DNA of 64,000 nucleotides. It comes from Albula goreensis. Its lineage: Eukaryota; Chordata; Actinopteri; Albuliformes; Albulidae. Each line of letters begins with the position of its first letter. The first letter of the stretch is position 1. Shown one piece after another: positions 1 through 12,032 of this stretch. The stretch lies in assembly GCA_022829145.1 (NCBI GenBank), contig CM040742.1:10169131-10233130 (forward strand). Direction: 5' to 3'. The translations under genes and the position numbers were made by a program. The notes below the pieces were generated by a model that was given only the letters and a program-made list of their open reading frames with translations, made no database searches and was not told where the DNA came from.

Positions 1-2228
1 AAAATTCCCTCAGTGTTAAGCCTGGCTGGAGCTGTCATGTGAAGGTCCTTGTTTGATCTGATATGAGCAGGACTTTCAGGAAATTGGCATGGCACAAACA
101 TCTGACAAACTTTGAGGGAAAAAAAAAGGGTCAAATGAAGGGCAAGCTGAACATACCATTTCCATCTTCAGCCCGCACAAACACTGACACAGTGCGGGCG
201 AGGTGTGCTGAAACAGTGGAGTCAAACTCCGCATGACACAGAGCTGTGTGTGTGTGCTGGGCTTCATTCCAGCCAATTACGGCCACCCCAATCTGCTCCA
301 GTCCTCATTCAGCCATATGCATTACAGCACAAATGATCATTATTTTTAAAAAAATGTATAACAGCATAAATGGTCACTATTTCAAAAATATAAATACCCC
401 ACTTTAACTTTACTTTATATGCTCTGTTTGCAAACCAATGGGACAAGCAATTTTACAATTATATTTACAAATATATTTTACAATATAAAGTGGAGTCAAG
501 AGTAGCAACGGATAGTGAAAGGGCTTCAATTACCACTGCACAGAGACATGCACTCCACACTAGTGACATTGGAGCCACCTGAGATCAGAATGTTTTCTTT
601 TTATCAATGTCCTTTTTCTCATTTTAGGTTGACCCATGCCAGGCCACAGGCTGAAAGGAAAATGGAACAGGTTATCGATCGTTCCCTGAATATTCTGAGA
701 ATTTAATGCCTCGACCCTTCATCTTAGGGGAGAAATAAACAAGACAGAAATGCCCTCCTCAGCTCCATAAAACCACTCCAAACCCAGGAGTGACAAATTG
801 TACACATTCCTGTATTGCCCATAAAACACAAATTAATACCCATGGCCTCTTGTCAAATGGTGCTTTTCAAATTAAATCACCAAGGGCCAGTAATATAATG
901 TGGAGACTTTCATAGTTAAAATGAGCTGGCAGAAACTGGAACGTGTCCTTCTGAACTGTATGTATACTTTTTGCTCCTGTCCTTCCTGTTGGCAGTGTAA
1001 GACCCATTTGAATGAGAGTTTGGATCTACCACTCAAAATCTAATATTCATATACTATTGGCTAAAATAGTATACAACATAAATGTGGTTACCAAACCAAT
1101 CCCATTCATGTCACCCCTTTTTGCTGTAGTTTGCGACGATGTCAACATAATTACTATTTGGGTCAAGTTCTGGCCCTGGAACTACAGGACATCAAATCGC
1201 ACTCTGTAAAATGGCTATGCTCAGAAAAGGTTACAGAAGCAAATATTCCAGTATTATTTTGTGGGGTAGTAACTACTGACAGCAAACTAACAGAGCATAA
1301 CAATGTTAATGTCAGTGAGCTCAACTCATGCCTAACTTTGCCAGCAAGGACAGCTGGGTACAACCATTGAAAATCAAGAAAGTCGTTCAAAGAAAAATAA
1401 AAACAAACGTCTTTTCCCATATTGACACATTCCGCAGTTGGAATAATTGGAAGCCCACTGCAACATAAACCTGGGAAAAATTATGACATTAATCTCGCAT
1501 TTGTAAAGATGTCTAGCAGGCTAGCAAGCAGCATGTATGGTTACCTAGATACCAAAGGTATAACTACTGTATGTAATTGCAACCCAGCCAGATAGCTAAC
1601 TCCAAGTGCAACTGTAGCTATCGGATTGCCAAGTTAACCACGTATCATTGTTAGAAACGAAAGCACTGAAAGCTGTTTTTTTTTTTGCAATTTACAACAT
1701 AGTACCTAAATATTACTTGCCTAGCAAGTTCAACATCATAGTCTGACGTAGAACATAGGACTACTCAGCAACGTTGAATCAGTTGTACAAAAAATAGTGA
1801 GCAAGTGCCATATCAATTGACATAGCTAATAGCAAACACTAACAAGCCAACCAACTAGGTCAGCGTTATCAGCTCAAGTTTTGAACAGTTAAAACTAGTT
1901 AACACCAAGCTAGCCACTTATTTAACTCTTGGGTAGATTACGAGAAAGGTTACTGTCTATATCTAAATTATAATTACAGTAATGTAGCATGCACGTTAGC
2001 TAGCTACTGTATTTGCACGTGAAAACAAAAGACTGACCAAAGACAAAGCATCGTATCAGTCTAATGTTGGACAGATTGAAAGTCTGCAAACTACCCGCAA
2101 AAATATTAACGCTGTAGCTAAGTGTAAAACGATTTCACTTAACCTGGCCTCGTAAAGTTGCATGAGGTGACGACACTTACTGAAATTTCAAATGTACACA
2201 TTGATTTAAATGTGAAACGTCTCTTACC
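1..2228. other. Left-edge region, mostly non-coding, probable intron(s) of a minus-strand gene
   Basis: This AT-rich stretch has only short unconvincing open frames on either strand. Because a strong minus-strand splice donor sits at 2227-2228 and a possible small minus-strand exon at 157-207, it is best read as intron sequence of a gene running leftwards out of the window. No recognisable protein family is visible. A plus-strand acceptor/donor pair around 626-672 encloses a short stretch with no supporting coding signal. Confidence 0.4.
157..207 (-). CDS. Possible small internal coding exon of an unidentified gene
   Basis: On the minus strand a 51-nt segment lies between a good acceptor (pyrimidines then TTTCAG, just above 207) and a good donor (GTATGT, just below 157). 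Two of its three frames are open. One reads HLARTVSVFVRAEDGN with split codons at both ends, which looks protein-like but matches no family I can name. It would belong to the same leftward gene as the exon ending at 2229. The exon is short, so chance is a real possibility. Confidence 0.25.
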
Positions 2229-2300
2229 GTTTAAAGCGTTGATTGCGGCTTCACTGTCTCGGCAACTTTTACTTGCAGCAGCGCTGAATCAAAGTTAAAG
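2229..2300 (-). other. Probable 5' (first) exon of a leftward gene; promoter upstream
   Basis: On the minus strand the sequence immediately below 2229 is GGTAAGAG, a near-consensus splice donor. It is preceded by a CpG-containing segment with no obvious coding frame, so this may be a non-coding first exon. The exact transcription start cannot be seen; 2300 is only a nominal right limit. The moderately GC-rich 2480-2570 stretch could be the promoter. The gene is not identifiable within the window. Confidence 0.35.
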
Positions 2301-2795
2301 TTGCTTTTTATAAAGATGTAAACTGCTTTCTCGTATGATATCTACCTTGAATGCGCACTCTGGCGTTTGCAAAATAATAAATCAGCTAACTGCTCTAATG
2401 ACCTACTATAGTTCCATTGCTGGGATTCCTAAACGGGGTGATTGTGTTTTCCATCCACCTTTGAGCAGGTTCTTTGTGTTTACAGCTCTCCCATTCCCAC
2501 ACACTGAAGCATACATAGAGGGGCTGGCTGCGGCTGGGAGGGGCCGGAGCCGAAGAAGCAATCAAGTCATGCAGTAATTCGCATGTACATCCACTTGAAA
2601 AATAGCTGTGACCAGTAATCCTAACGTTGATGACGAAAAAAAAAAACACATATTTGGTCAATCGTGCGCTCGCATTGTATTATCCACATTGACAGAATAT
2701 TACGTATTCAAAACCTCTCAACATCCCACTAGCTACAAATATGGCAAATAAAACACTACATCACTGATGGTATAAGTGGTGTATGTGCAGTAGTA
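2301..2795. other. Intergenic stretch, possible promoter of the leftward gene
   Basis: No gene is visible here. The stretch separates the putative first exon ending at 2229 from the Tc1-like transposon. A GC-richer patch at 2515-2570 may be promoter sequence. A TA dinucleotide at 2794-2795 is the left target-site duplication of the transposon. Confidence 0.4.
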
Positions 2796-4359
2796 CACTG
2801 CTCAAAAAAAATAAAGAGAACACTTAAACAACACAATGTAACTCCAAGTCAATCACACTTCTGTAAAATCAAACTGTCCACTTAGGAAGCAACACTGATT
2901 GACAATCAATTTCACATGCTGTTGTGCAAATGGAATAGACAACAGTTGGAAATTTAGGCAATTAGCAAGACACCCCCAATAAAGGAGTGGTTCTGGAGGT
3001 GGTGACCACAGGCCACTTCTCAGTTCCTATGCTTTCTGGCTGATGTTTTGGTCACTTTTGAATGTTGGCAGTGCTTTCACTCTAGTGGTAGCATGAGGCA
3101 AAGTGTACAACCCACACAAGTGGCTCAGGTAGTGCAGCTCATCCAGGATGGCACATCAATGCAAGCTGTGGCAAGAAGGTTTGCTGTGTCTGTCAGCGTA
3201 GTGTCCAGAGCATGGAGGTGCTACCAGGAGACAAGCCAGTACATCAGGAGACGTGGAGGAGGCCGTAGGAGGGCAACAACCCAGCAGCAGGACCGCTACC
3301 TCCGCTTTTGTGCGAGGAGGAACAGGAGGAGCACTGCCAGAGCCCTGCAAAATGACCTCCAGCAGGCCACAAATGTGAATGTCTGCTCAAACGGTCAGAA
3401 ACAGACTCCATGAGGGTGGTATGAGGGCCTGATGTCCACAGGTGGGGGTTGTGCTTACAGCCCAACACCGTGCAGGACCTTTGGCATTTGCCAGAAAACA
3501 CTAAGATTGGCAATTCACCATTGGCGCCCTGTGCTCTTCACAGATGAAAGCAAGTTCACACTGAGCACATGTGACCGACGTGACCGAGTCTGGAGACGCC
3601 ATGGAGAACGTTCTGCTGCCTGCAACATCCTCCAGCATGACCGGTTTGGCAGTGGGTCAGTAATGGTGTGGGGTGGCATTTCTTTGGGGGGCCGCACTGC
3701 CCTCCATGTTCTCGCCAGAGGTAGCCTGACTGCCATTAGGTACCGAGATGAGATCCTCAGACCCCTTGTGAGACCATATGCTGGTGCGGTTGGCCCTGGG
3801 TTCCTCCTAATGCAAGAAAATGCTAGACCTTATGTGGCTGCAGTGTGTCAGCAGTTCCTGCAAGACGAAAGCATTGATGCTATGGACTGGCCCACCCGTT
3901 CCCCAGACCTGAGTCCAATTGAGCACATCTGGGACATCATGTCTCGTTCCATCCACCAACGCCACGTTGCACCACAGACTGTCCAGGAGTTGGTGGATGC
4001 TTTGGTCCAGGTCTGGGAGGAGATCCCTCAGGAGACCATCCGCCACCTCATCAGGAGCATGCCCATGCGTTGTAGGGAGGTCATACAGGCACATGGAGGC
4101 CACACATACTACTGAGCCTCATTTTGACTTGTTTTAAGGACATTACATCAAAGTTGGATCAGCCTGTAGTGTGTTTTTCCACTTTAATTTCCAAGTCCAG
4201 ACTCCATGGGTTAATAAATTTGATTTACATTGATAATTTTTGTGTGATTTTGTTTTCAGCACATTCACCTATGTAAAGAACAACGTATTTAATAACATTT
4301 CATTCATTCAGATCTAGGATGTGTTATTTCAGTGTTCCCTTTATTTTTTTTGAGCAGTG
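2796..4359 (+). mobile_element. Tc1/mariner-type DNA transposon, near full length, inactivated
   Basis: The element is 1564 bp. Its ends are inverted repeats beginning CACTGCTC followed by eight A and then TAAAG; left and right ends differ at only a few positions over about 35 bp. TA dinucleotides flank both ends (2794-2795 and 4360-4361), the hallmark of Tc1/mariner insertion. Inside is a decayed transposase on the plus strand. The family resembles a Tc1-like element repeatedly found in teleost genomes. Intact ends mean the copy could in principle be moved by a transposase supplied from elsewhere. Confidence 0.95.
3048..4115 (+). pseudogene. Tc1-like transposase, broken by indels, stops and a catalytic change
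   Basis: Two open segments in different frames make up one transposase. The N-terminal part (3048-3413) carries the helix-turn-helix DNA-binding region. The C-terminal part (3432-4115) carries the DDE nuclease, with LFTDESKF for the first Asp, SVMVWGGI and SPDLSPIEHIWD for the third acidic residue. Damage includes a small deletion near 3380 that shifts the frame, in-frame stops near 3430 and 3507 when the family frame is followed, and a further one-base loss near 3510. The second catalytic position reads MQENARP, where this family normally has Asp-Asn, so Glu replaces Asp. Some changes are C-to-T at former CpG sites, as expected for an ageing methylated copy. Confidence 0.93.
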
Positions 4360-4364
4360 TACAT

Positions 4365-4425
4365 TAGAGTGGGATTTGAACCTATAACATTCTGGATCAC
4401 CCAACCATTTATGACTAGGCCATAC
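4365..4425 (-). repeat. tRNA-like SINE head fragment
   Basis: On the minus strand this segment contains TGGCCTAGTC, resembling an A box, and GGTTCAAATCC, a near-perfect B box, at tRNA-like spacing. It does not fold as an intact tRNA and has no clear anticodon arm, so it is read as a fragment of a tRNA-derived SINE immediately beside the Tc1-like insertion. Confidence 0.4.
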
Positions 4426-4824
4426 TGGAACCTTCAATGAGAAACAATTTGTGTGTACTTGACTCACTGCTTAGAGATTAATACTTCTACACACAAAAAT
4501 GTAAAACAATAGAAATGCAGGAATGTACACCCAAACTAATTAAGTGCAGATTGAAAGACACTGTATAAAAATCAAAAGGACAGTTACACACTCTCAACAG
4601 TAGTTTATACTTATTACAACATGAAAATCACCAAGGTTTCAGACACTGCTGTCATTGGGGAGAAATATATATGATGTAACAAAACACTGGGTGATTTTTT
4701 TTTTTAATGGGTTTGCCTACAAGATGGTGCTCCTGGACAAACAGAACCCCCATGTCCAATCCAAGGTTATGCTTCAGATCGTATCAGAATGAGACACTAG
4801 CAGCTAAGACAATTTGTAGGCCAC

Positions 4825-4846
4825 TTTATTCACCAAAACATTTATT
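4825..4846 (-). terminator. Paired poly(A) signals, candidate distal end of spag7 mRNA
   Basis: Two AATAAA hexamers lie on the minus strand at 4841-4846 and 4825-4830, about 1.5 kb downstream of the spag7 stop codon. If used, spag7 would have a long 3' UTR. The alternative proximal signal is at 6164-6169. Confidence 0.4.
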
Positions 4847-6163
4847 ACAACACACAGGCAGAAAACAAAACTCCATAACATGACAATAAGTTACTGTTCA
4901 GGTAAAAGAAAAGCACAATACAGTAAAACGTTGAAAATCACCATGTCATTTCTAGGCAGGGAGGAGAAAAAAAAAACCCTGTTGATTAAAAACAATTAGT
5001 GCAGCAGAGCCAAAATGCCTCTGAGGAAACAGAGCCCCAATGGCTGCACCTGTGCCTATTTTAAAACAGAACGCAAAGTACTTAACAATCGCCTCTCGGT
5101 AAACAGGTTTCGCGGTCCTCTCCTTTATGAGTCTACAGGGGATAGTTTACCCAATCACTCCTGAATTCTCTGAACATTCATTTCCACTAATGTGACATGA
5201 ATGATAATTTATTAATCTCTTCACTGGAAATGAATGAAATTACTCATCATACACAGCTCTTCAATAATATGACATATTAACCTGCTTGGGAAAGCAGTTT
5301 AATAGAAGAACAAAAGTCAGTAATCCCCATTACACACACACACACACACACACAGGACAGAAACAAACAAACAGCCATCCAAGCACAACAGCAGTCCAGC
5401 GGAATCTCCTGGCAGCTGAGTCCACAGCAAAGCTTCACTATGTGGGGGACACCCTATTAACAACCATAAAAAAGTCCCTGCCAGTACTTCCATTTAAAAC
5501 TGTACCCTACTATCGCTGGCCATGCACCAAGACAAATACCCAACATAAAACAAAGCAATGAGACTCAACCTGATTGGGCCCAACATTGTAGTGAATATGC
5601 GGGAGGATCTGAATGCAAGTAGAAACAGTTTTACGTTAGTTCTGACTGTTCCTGTGCTGCAGCAACCTGCCACTAGAGGTCGACATAATAAAACAGATAG
5701 CTAAAAAAGAACTACTGTACTCACAGAGAACCAACCAAAAACACTCAAAACTATAAGAAAAACCATATGAAAGCCCCTGGGACAGAAGAAATGCTTATAT
5801 GTGTCAGGATTTTCCTTTGTCTCCATCACTATAGTATGTCAGTGGTTAAGACGTGTGTTCTAATAAAGGGACAGACTGATGAATACTGATGTAACGAGGA
5901 GGGGAATAGCCAAAATAGCCTAACCACAAAGCAGAGAACAAAGACAAACCTCTGGGACGAGAGCGGAACGACCCATTACCATGACAATGGTGGAGGGGTT
6001 TAGGCAGATGGGGCATCATATTCTCGCAGTGTGAGTTCCTTGCATGTAGAACATGTATACACTTGCAATACAATGACAAATAAATGTTGACTTTCATAGA
6101 TACCTGGGCATATTAACATGGTTTAATACAGTCTAGGGATTTAAAAACTCTAAAATCATCCGT

Positions 6164-6169
6164 TTTATT
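6164..6169 (-). terminator. Proximal poly(A) signal candidate for spag7
   Basis: An AATAAA hexamer on the minus strand lies about 145 nt past the spag7 stop codon. Using it would leave the (CA)n microsatellite at 6206-6275 inside the 3' UTR. Confidence 0.4.
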
Positions 6170-6186
6170 GATTTCCCCTAGCAATT

Positions 6187-6198
6187 TCTCTCTCTCTT

Positions 6199-6275
<77 letters not shown>
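6187..6275. repeat. (CT)n/(CA)n microsatellite in spag7 3' UTR
   Basis: A short CT run passes into about 70 bp of uninterrupted CA. It begins only 37 bp past the spag7 stop codon (6312, minus strand), so it is very probably transcribed as (UG)n in the spag7 mRNA. Confidence 0.9.
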
Positions 6276-6278
<3 letters not shown>

Positions 6279-6311
6279 GCGCGCACACACACACTCTTGC
6301 ACAAACACGGC

Positions 6312-9300
6312 TCAGGAGCTGCCGGAGCCAGTGGCTCCTCCCTCCTCCTCTCCTTTCTTCAGTCGTTTCTTTGCTCGGATCTCATTCATGGCCTCCTCGA
6401 TGGAGCGAGTGTCCCTCTTGTTGGCAACCGGCACTGAGGAACACAGAGGGAATTCTGGGAGTTAGATGGACTAGAGAGAAAAGAAGGGAATGGATTCTGG
6501 GACAGGTATTGGGGAGGACAGAGAATTGTAGCTGCTAGGGAGAGAGGGAGGGGGAGGGAGAAGTCTCTTTTTCAAATCCCTACTTCACTACGACCGCACA
6601 AAAAAAAAAAAACAGACAGACAAGATTTTACAGACATAGAGTTAAGATGTACACACGACGCAGTCAGTCAGTCACTTTCTCAGTCTCACACACAAGCAGA
6701 GAAACTGGGGCGACGATCCCTCTCTGGCTCACTCACCACATCCATATGCGCGATTGGCCTGCAGGGTGTGGGCTGCATCCTTGGCGGCCGAGGTGCCAAT
6801 TAGGTGACTGTATTTGTCGCGGTAGTTGGAGCTGGGTGATGCTGTCTGTGTCTCCTCCTGATTGGCTGCCTGGGCATCCAATGCTGCCTGCTCCTGGGGA
6901 CGGGGGTCAATGAGCTCATGATAGCCTGTCTGATCACCTAGAGCATGGCTACACAGCAGGTTACAATATTTAACTTGTGTGAATGTCAATGTAAAACTAT
7001 AAGCACATGCGTGCATTTGTGTGAGCGTGTGTGCAGTGTATACGGTTTAATGTGTGTTAGGGTGTAAGTAAATGTGAACCTCATGCATGTATACCACAGA
7101 TCACATGTAAACAGTTTACAAATTGTTTTGTGTATAGTATGTGTGTGACTTTTATATCATGTGTATATGTTCATGGCTTATAAAATGTGTGTGTACTGTA
7201 TATAGTGTGTGCATTGTCTTGTTGTGTACTGTACATATTGACTGTAGTGTAATTATGTGCAGGGTACATAGTGTGCTCTGTATATGGAGTGTGTAGTGTG
7301 CAGAGACTCACCCTCAGTTTCCTTCGCTCTTCTGCTTTCTGTGGGTCCCACTCCTCACCCTTGCGGTATGCCTCCAACTCCTCATCTGAGGGAGCAAACT
7401 CCTATGCGCACACGCGCACGCAAACATTTAATGTATAAATGCAAGATGTAAACATTAATCATAGACAACTTAAATTGTACCTTGTTCCTTCATGGTTTTA
7501 GTTTTAACATTGTTAGGAACTTTCTGCCAATTTTTAATTCCAAATGTTTTGGGTTTTCCCCCAGTGTGGATTCACTAAGCTTCGCAATGGGTGGGCAGCA
7601 GGAACAGCGAATTAAGGGACACACTGGTGTTGCGTGACTGACCTTCTTAAAGATCATGACATATCTGCTCTCCTCGTCTTCGCCGAACGAGAACGACGTC
7701 AGCCCTGCTACTTCTGCAACGTCGTGACTGGGGAGAGGTGAGGGGGAGCAGAAGAGAGGAGAGAGAAAGTGTGATTGCGAGGTGGAGAGGGAGATAAAGT
7801 GAGAATTTCAGGAGCATAGCGCAGTGCTGGGCAGGTTTGTGTGTTGTTTATAGTGTACCCTTACAGGTTTACTGCTGACTATTTGGTGTATGTAGTGTAT
7901 ATACTGTATAAAATGTGTGTTGTGTATCTGTGTGCAATGTACATATTGTGTGTGTTTGGTGTGTGGATTTAGTCTCTTACAGGATGCTCCTCTCGATCTT
8001 GCCCATGGGGTCATACTTCCTCTTCTGCAAGGCGCTGTCTTGGATGAAATCGGACACCTCCTTCTCCATCTGAGTCCCACACACACACATACACATACGC
8101 ACGCACACACACACAGACTGATCAGTGCTGAAATGTTACTACATTGATTTGATAGTTGATCGTTTATTTAATCTGATTCAGTATTGGTTCGGTTCAGTAA
8201 CCATTTACTCCATTTTTGCTATAGACTATAAGGCAGAGAGATGGATATGAAGAGAGATGAATGGATGGACAGAGAAAAGGACGCTCAGATCAGGAGCAAG
8301 ATGGAAACATGACTGTACCCTTTTCCTGAACTCTGCCTTCTTCTTCTTTTCATCCTCCTGCATTTTCTTCATACGAGCTGCCTGCTCTGTGGGAGCGAGA
8401 GGGAAACATCGTGTACACCGGTCTGAAGAGGACACTCTTCATCACTTTTACACTTAGCAGATTATCTGACTCAGAGAAATTTACAGGGCTTTCTCATGCT
8501 GCCACGTCTTTGTTCAAAAACTGTTTTTTTTCCCCCGCAAATGAGATGCTCTCTACATCTGCTTGTCGACATAGAATACCATAGTTTGGGTTACACAAAA
8601 TGCCCTTTATTTTCTTGTATTATGTGGAACCAAGTTACATGTTTAAAGGAAAGGTATTATCAGATACACATTATTGTTAAAACAGAGCGGTAGGTGACAA
8701 TAATACCAGTGGACATTTTGTTTCTGGAATACCAAAGAGCCTCAAATAGAGCCCAGGTTTAACATCTGAAAGAGAGCACCTTCCACATCTCAGTGTCTGT
8801 CCCCTGTCACTGATCTAGTGAGTTACACTTAGTCTAGAGAGGGTGAGAGCCCCCTGTTGGCCCAACAAGATGTCCTCCAGCAACAGCTTCATTTTCTGTG
8901 GAGGTGTCCCATCCAGGGACTAGCCACGCTCAACTCCTCAGCTTCAATAGCTTGATATGGGAAGAATGACATGATTTCCATCATTTGTAGAGTAACCAAA
9001 CAGGGAGATTTGAAATCAAACTTTCATCTACGCAGCACCACTCATTTATCGACTACTTCTGTTCGTCCACACTTTAGCTGCGTCAGATTGACATTCACAG
9101 TGAAAAACTATTGAAAATATCAAGAATGACGTTTCTGTTAGGGAATAAAATGTAATTTGTCCACTGTCGGACATCGCTTAACTCTAAACAACCGTATTGC
9201 TTTACACAAAGTCAGTAAGGTCGCTGGTCAGATGAGCAAGCTAGCAGCTAGCTAATAGGCAAACGCCGGATGGGCTAATGCATACTGCAGATTAAGTAGC

Positions 9301-9921
9301 ACAGAAGTGTCAGGAAAACACAATATTATGACAAATATATGGCTACTCCGTAGAGTCCAAACGACTCCAAACACTGATAAGGACAAATGAACAATGCTGT
9401 ACGACCAAATTTTGATCTCTCGTAAACTACAACTGAAGTCCCGCCTACAGACTCATTGAAGTGAATGCTGACACTGGGACTTCAGTGGCACCAATAGGTT
9501 TACGAAGCAGGCTGCGCCATGAACCAACCAATCCCCAGCGGGGGCAGGAATTTTTCAAACTACAACAAAATTGACGACAGGATTGGCCAGTCGATGAGAG
9601 AGACGGACTGGCGCATTGTCCAATGGAGGGAAAGAAGAGCCGCGAGGAGACCCAACTGAAATGTGCGTCAGTAGCCTGTTAGCTAAATAGTTCTTCGTGA
9701 AGATCTAACTGGGAAGACAAGGAGGATGGAGCAGTTTTCAGTCGTCACATTCCTATATTTTTGCTTTTCTCACTTGAAATTGCTCATAGTATGCCAGGCA
9801 CAATCGGATAATAGTGAAGGTCGGTGGAGTGCGTACCTCTGGCCTTCCGTCGGCTCTCCTGATCGCCGACTGTAGGAGGTTTTTCCATCGAGCTCAAGAT
9901 CGAGCCCAGGAGGTCCGCCAT
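6312..9921 (-). CDS. spag7: Sperm-associated antigen 7, seven coding exons, 231 aa
   Basis: Coding exons in transcript order are 9837-9921, 8319-8386, 7981-8069, 7643-7727, 7312-7401, 6737-6893 and 6312-6433. They sum to 696 nt (231 codons plus TGA) with consistent phases and GT-AG introns. The start [16 protein letters not shown] and the segments [20 protein letters not shown] and [15 protein letters not shown] identify SPAG7; human SPAG7 is about 227 aa. The family has a small R3H-type nucleic-acid-binding domain near residues 45-110, here including [20 protein letters not shown]. The C-terminus is lysine/arginine-rich ([14 protein letters not shown]), consistent with nuclear location. Molecular function in the family is poorly defined. 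The least conserved part is the alanine/glutamine-rich linker encoded at the start of exon 6. The gene appears intact. Confidence 0.97.
8749..8960 (+). repeat. Degenerate copy of a fish-dispersed retroposon tail, in spag7 intron 1
   Basis: Blocks recur here in the same order as in the better-preserved copy at 34260-34620: a phrase like 'tttaacatctgaaagagagc', then 'cttagtctagag', 'gccccctgttggccc' and a downstream 'cagcttcaatagcttgatat'. The shared order shows common descent. It looks like a non-autonomous or truncated LINE/SINE-type repeat, but the family name is uncertain. Confidence 0.55.
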
Positions 9922-10020
9922 CTTGGACTGAATGACCAACACCGGAAGCAGGGGGCTTAAAGGGATCCTTTTTCGAATTCTAAAAGGGGAAGTTGACGCA
10001 GTCGCACTCTGGGGGTGCAT
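9922..10020 (-). promoter_or_regulatory. spag7 5' UTR / core promoter region
   Basis: This lies directly upstream of the spag7 start codon. It has no TATA box at a convincing distance. The transcription start is not visible and the limits are nominal. Confidence 0.35.
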
Positions 10021-11572
10021 CGGAATTTCAGTCCGACCAAAGAAATACTGACTTCCCAATTACTCTCAATTTACTTAGAATTTTTCAGGCTAATACGAAC
10101 CAGAGTATCTATTTTAGATTTGAAACACATATTTCAGGGACCGCACAAAAACCCACAGCAGGTGGTGGGATCATCTCTGTTGAATCTGTTTCCCTCAAAG
10201 TGACAATATTTTCCCGACCTCCAATGAAGTAGTACTTGTAGCCAACTGCAGTTATTTGTCTAGTTAGTTAGTAGGTCTATCACATTGCTATGTTATTAAT
10301 TTTACAAATTCCATTGTATATGTAATGGCAACATTGTGCATGAAAAGACAATGCCCTCTGTTTATGGAAAATCAAAAAAGTACACCGAACTTCCAAATGA
10401 AATCTTACAACTAGCACAAATTTAGAAAGGCAAATGTGTCAAGTCTCACTGTTTTAGCCCAGACAGTGTATTTTTATGATAATGGAATTATTTGCTAAAT
10501 GCCAGTCAGCATTGCTATCCTCCAGATTAAAGCACGTTAAGGTGGAAATAACTGGTGACGCTGATGTCAGCCATGACTGCTGGGTAGTTTTCAGTCTGAA
10601 TCCACATTTATGTGATCTGATGCCAAACGTTAAGATGCTACCCCAGCAAAAGACAAGTTGATGAAAACACTGTTCATTTTCAGGAAGCAACACTACTCAC
10701 CCAGGAAATATTTGGAATTTCTGTTAGATATTGGAATATGCATCATGCAATTACGCTATTATCACTGTTGATGTATTTTATGTCTTGGTTTGGGTATTAA
10801 ATGTTTTGTGGAGGATTCAATGGAATATTTTACCATAAATTTCTGTTCAGATTACATAGCTGTGGCTTCACTCAGTTTGATGTGGAGCTGCATCAGATAG
10901 CAAAAAAGGCCCATCTCCAGCAAGATTCTGTCCTTAATGAGCATCTGGTGTCTGTGTTTGTTCAAGCGGATACATGCCTGGATTATAATGGGATGTTTGA
11001 CAGTAATGGTACATTAACTCACAATAGCAGTGTCTGTGCTAGTTAGTTACAGTGACTAGAGTGCCAAAAGTAACTATTAAAAAACATACATGAATACAGT
11101 TTTCAAATGAAAATTCAGGGAGGCCAAAGCAAATACAGTTTTAATCCATTTTTTTATTTATTACTACACAATTTTGGTTCTTTTTAACAATACTTCATTT
11201 GAGTCTTTCAACATTTTCTTTTGCTCAATAATTTAATAAAACCGAACAGCTAATGTTCAGACACTGAATGAAAAAGAAAAATCTAGAACACTGTAAATGA
11301 AATGACTGCAGTTCTGGTTGCTTTTAAATTTTTATTATTATTTTGTTTTACAAGGAAAATTGAAAATACTGTCTGAGACTTGTGTAAGTAGCAGACAAGG
11401 TTTAAGCCAGAACATAATAGACCTGTCACGTGATGCAAGAGAGCTGAAATCACCCATAAACCACCCCCTCCTCCCCACCAACAAAAAAAAAAAGACAGGA
11501 AAAAACTGCCACATAATTTTAAACACTGCTCCTGAACACACAGCACTACTTAAATCACTCTCTCTGTCTAAA

Positions 11573-11605
<33 letters not shown>

Positions 11606-11996
11606 TATTATGTTCAAGATTGAAAGACAGAAATTACTTATCAACAGATTAGAAACCTAGAGTGTGGCATGGAAAAAGACCGGCACAGCCAGATGTGCTG
11701 CTACTACAGTATTTACTAAAAGCCAAAAGTTTGAATGGCTGACACACATCACCTGTATTTCTGTGTTTTTGGTCAAAGGATAATTTAGCTACACGCTTCC
11801 TATGAGCCCATTCCATGACTACCCAACTGCTTTCTGCTCATAAAATTTAACCCCGGATCAGAAAACCACACACATGGTCTAGCTACAGCAACTGTGTGTG
11901 TGTGTGCATTTGTATGGGCAGATGAGGAGTTAAACTGACCAAGAACCAGTGGCCAAATCTGATGCCCAACTCTATATCGCATTCTGTTGAAGCAGG

Positions 11997-12032
<36 letters not shown>

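Larger units (their letters stand above)
4362..6311 (-). other. Probable spag7 3' UTR and flank
   Basis: There is no coding gene here. It lies directly downstream of the spag7 stop codon. It holds candidate poly(A) signals at 6164-6169 and 4825-4846, a (CT)n/(CA)n microsatellite at 6187-6275 and a short (CA)n near 5334-5354. The part near 4370-4425 resembles the internal promoter of a tRNA-derived SINE in minus orientation. The extent of the 3' UTR is inferred, not seen. Confidence 0.45.

Noticed and set aside
626-672. Plus-strand exon between a TTTTAG acceptor and a GT donor
   Set aside because: Too short, no recognisable peptide and no neighbouring plus-strand exons.
3244-4103. Minus-strand open frames within the Tc1-like element
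   Set aside because: They are antisense shadows of the transposase.
4365-4425. A genuine tRNA gene
   Set aside because: A- and B-box-like motifs are present but no complete cloverleaf could be drawn; more like a SINE fragment.
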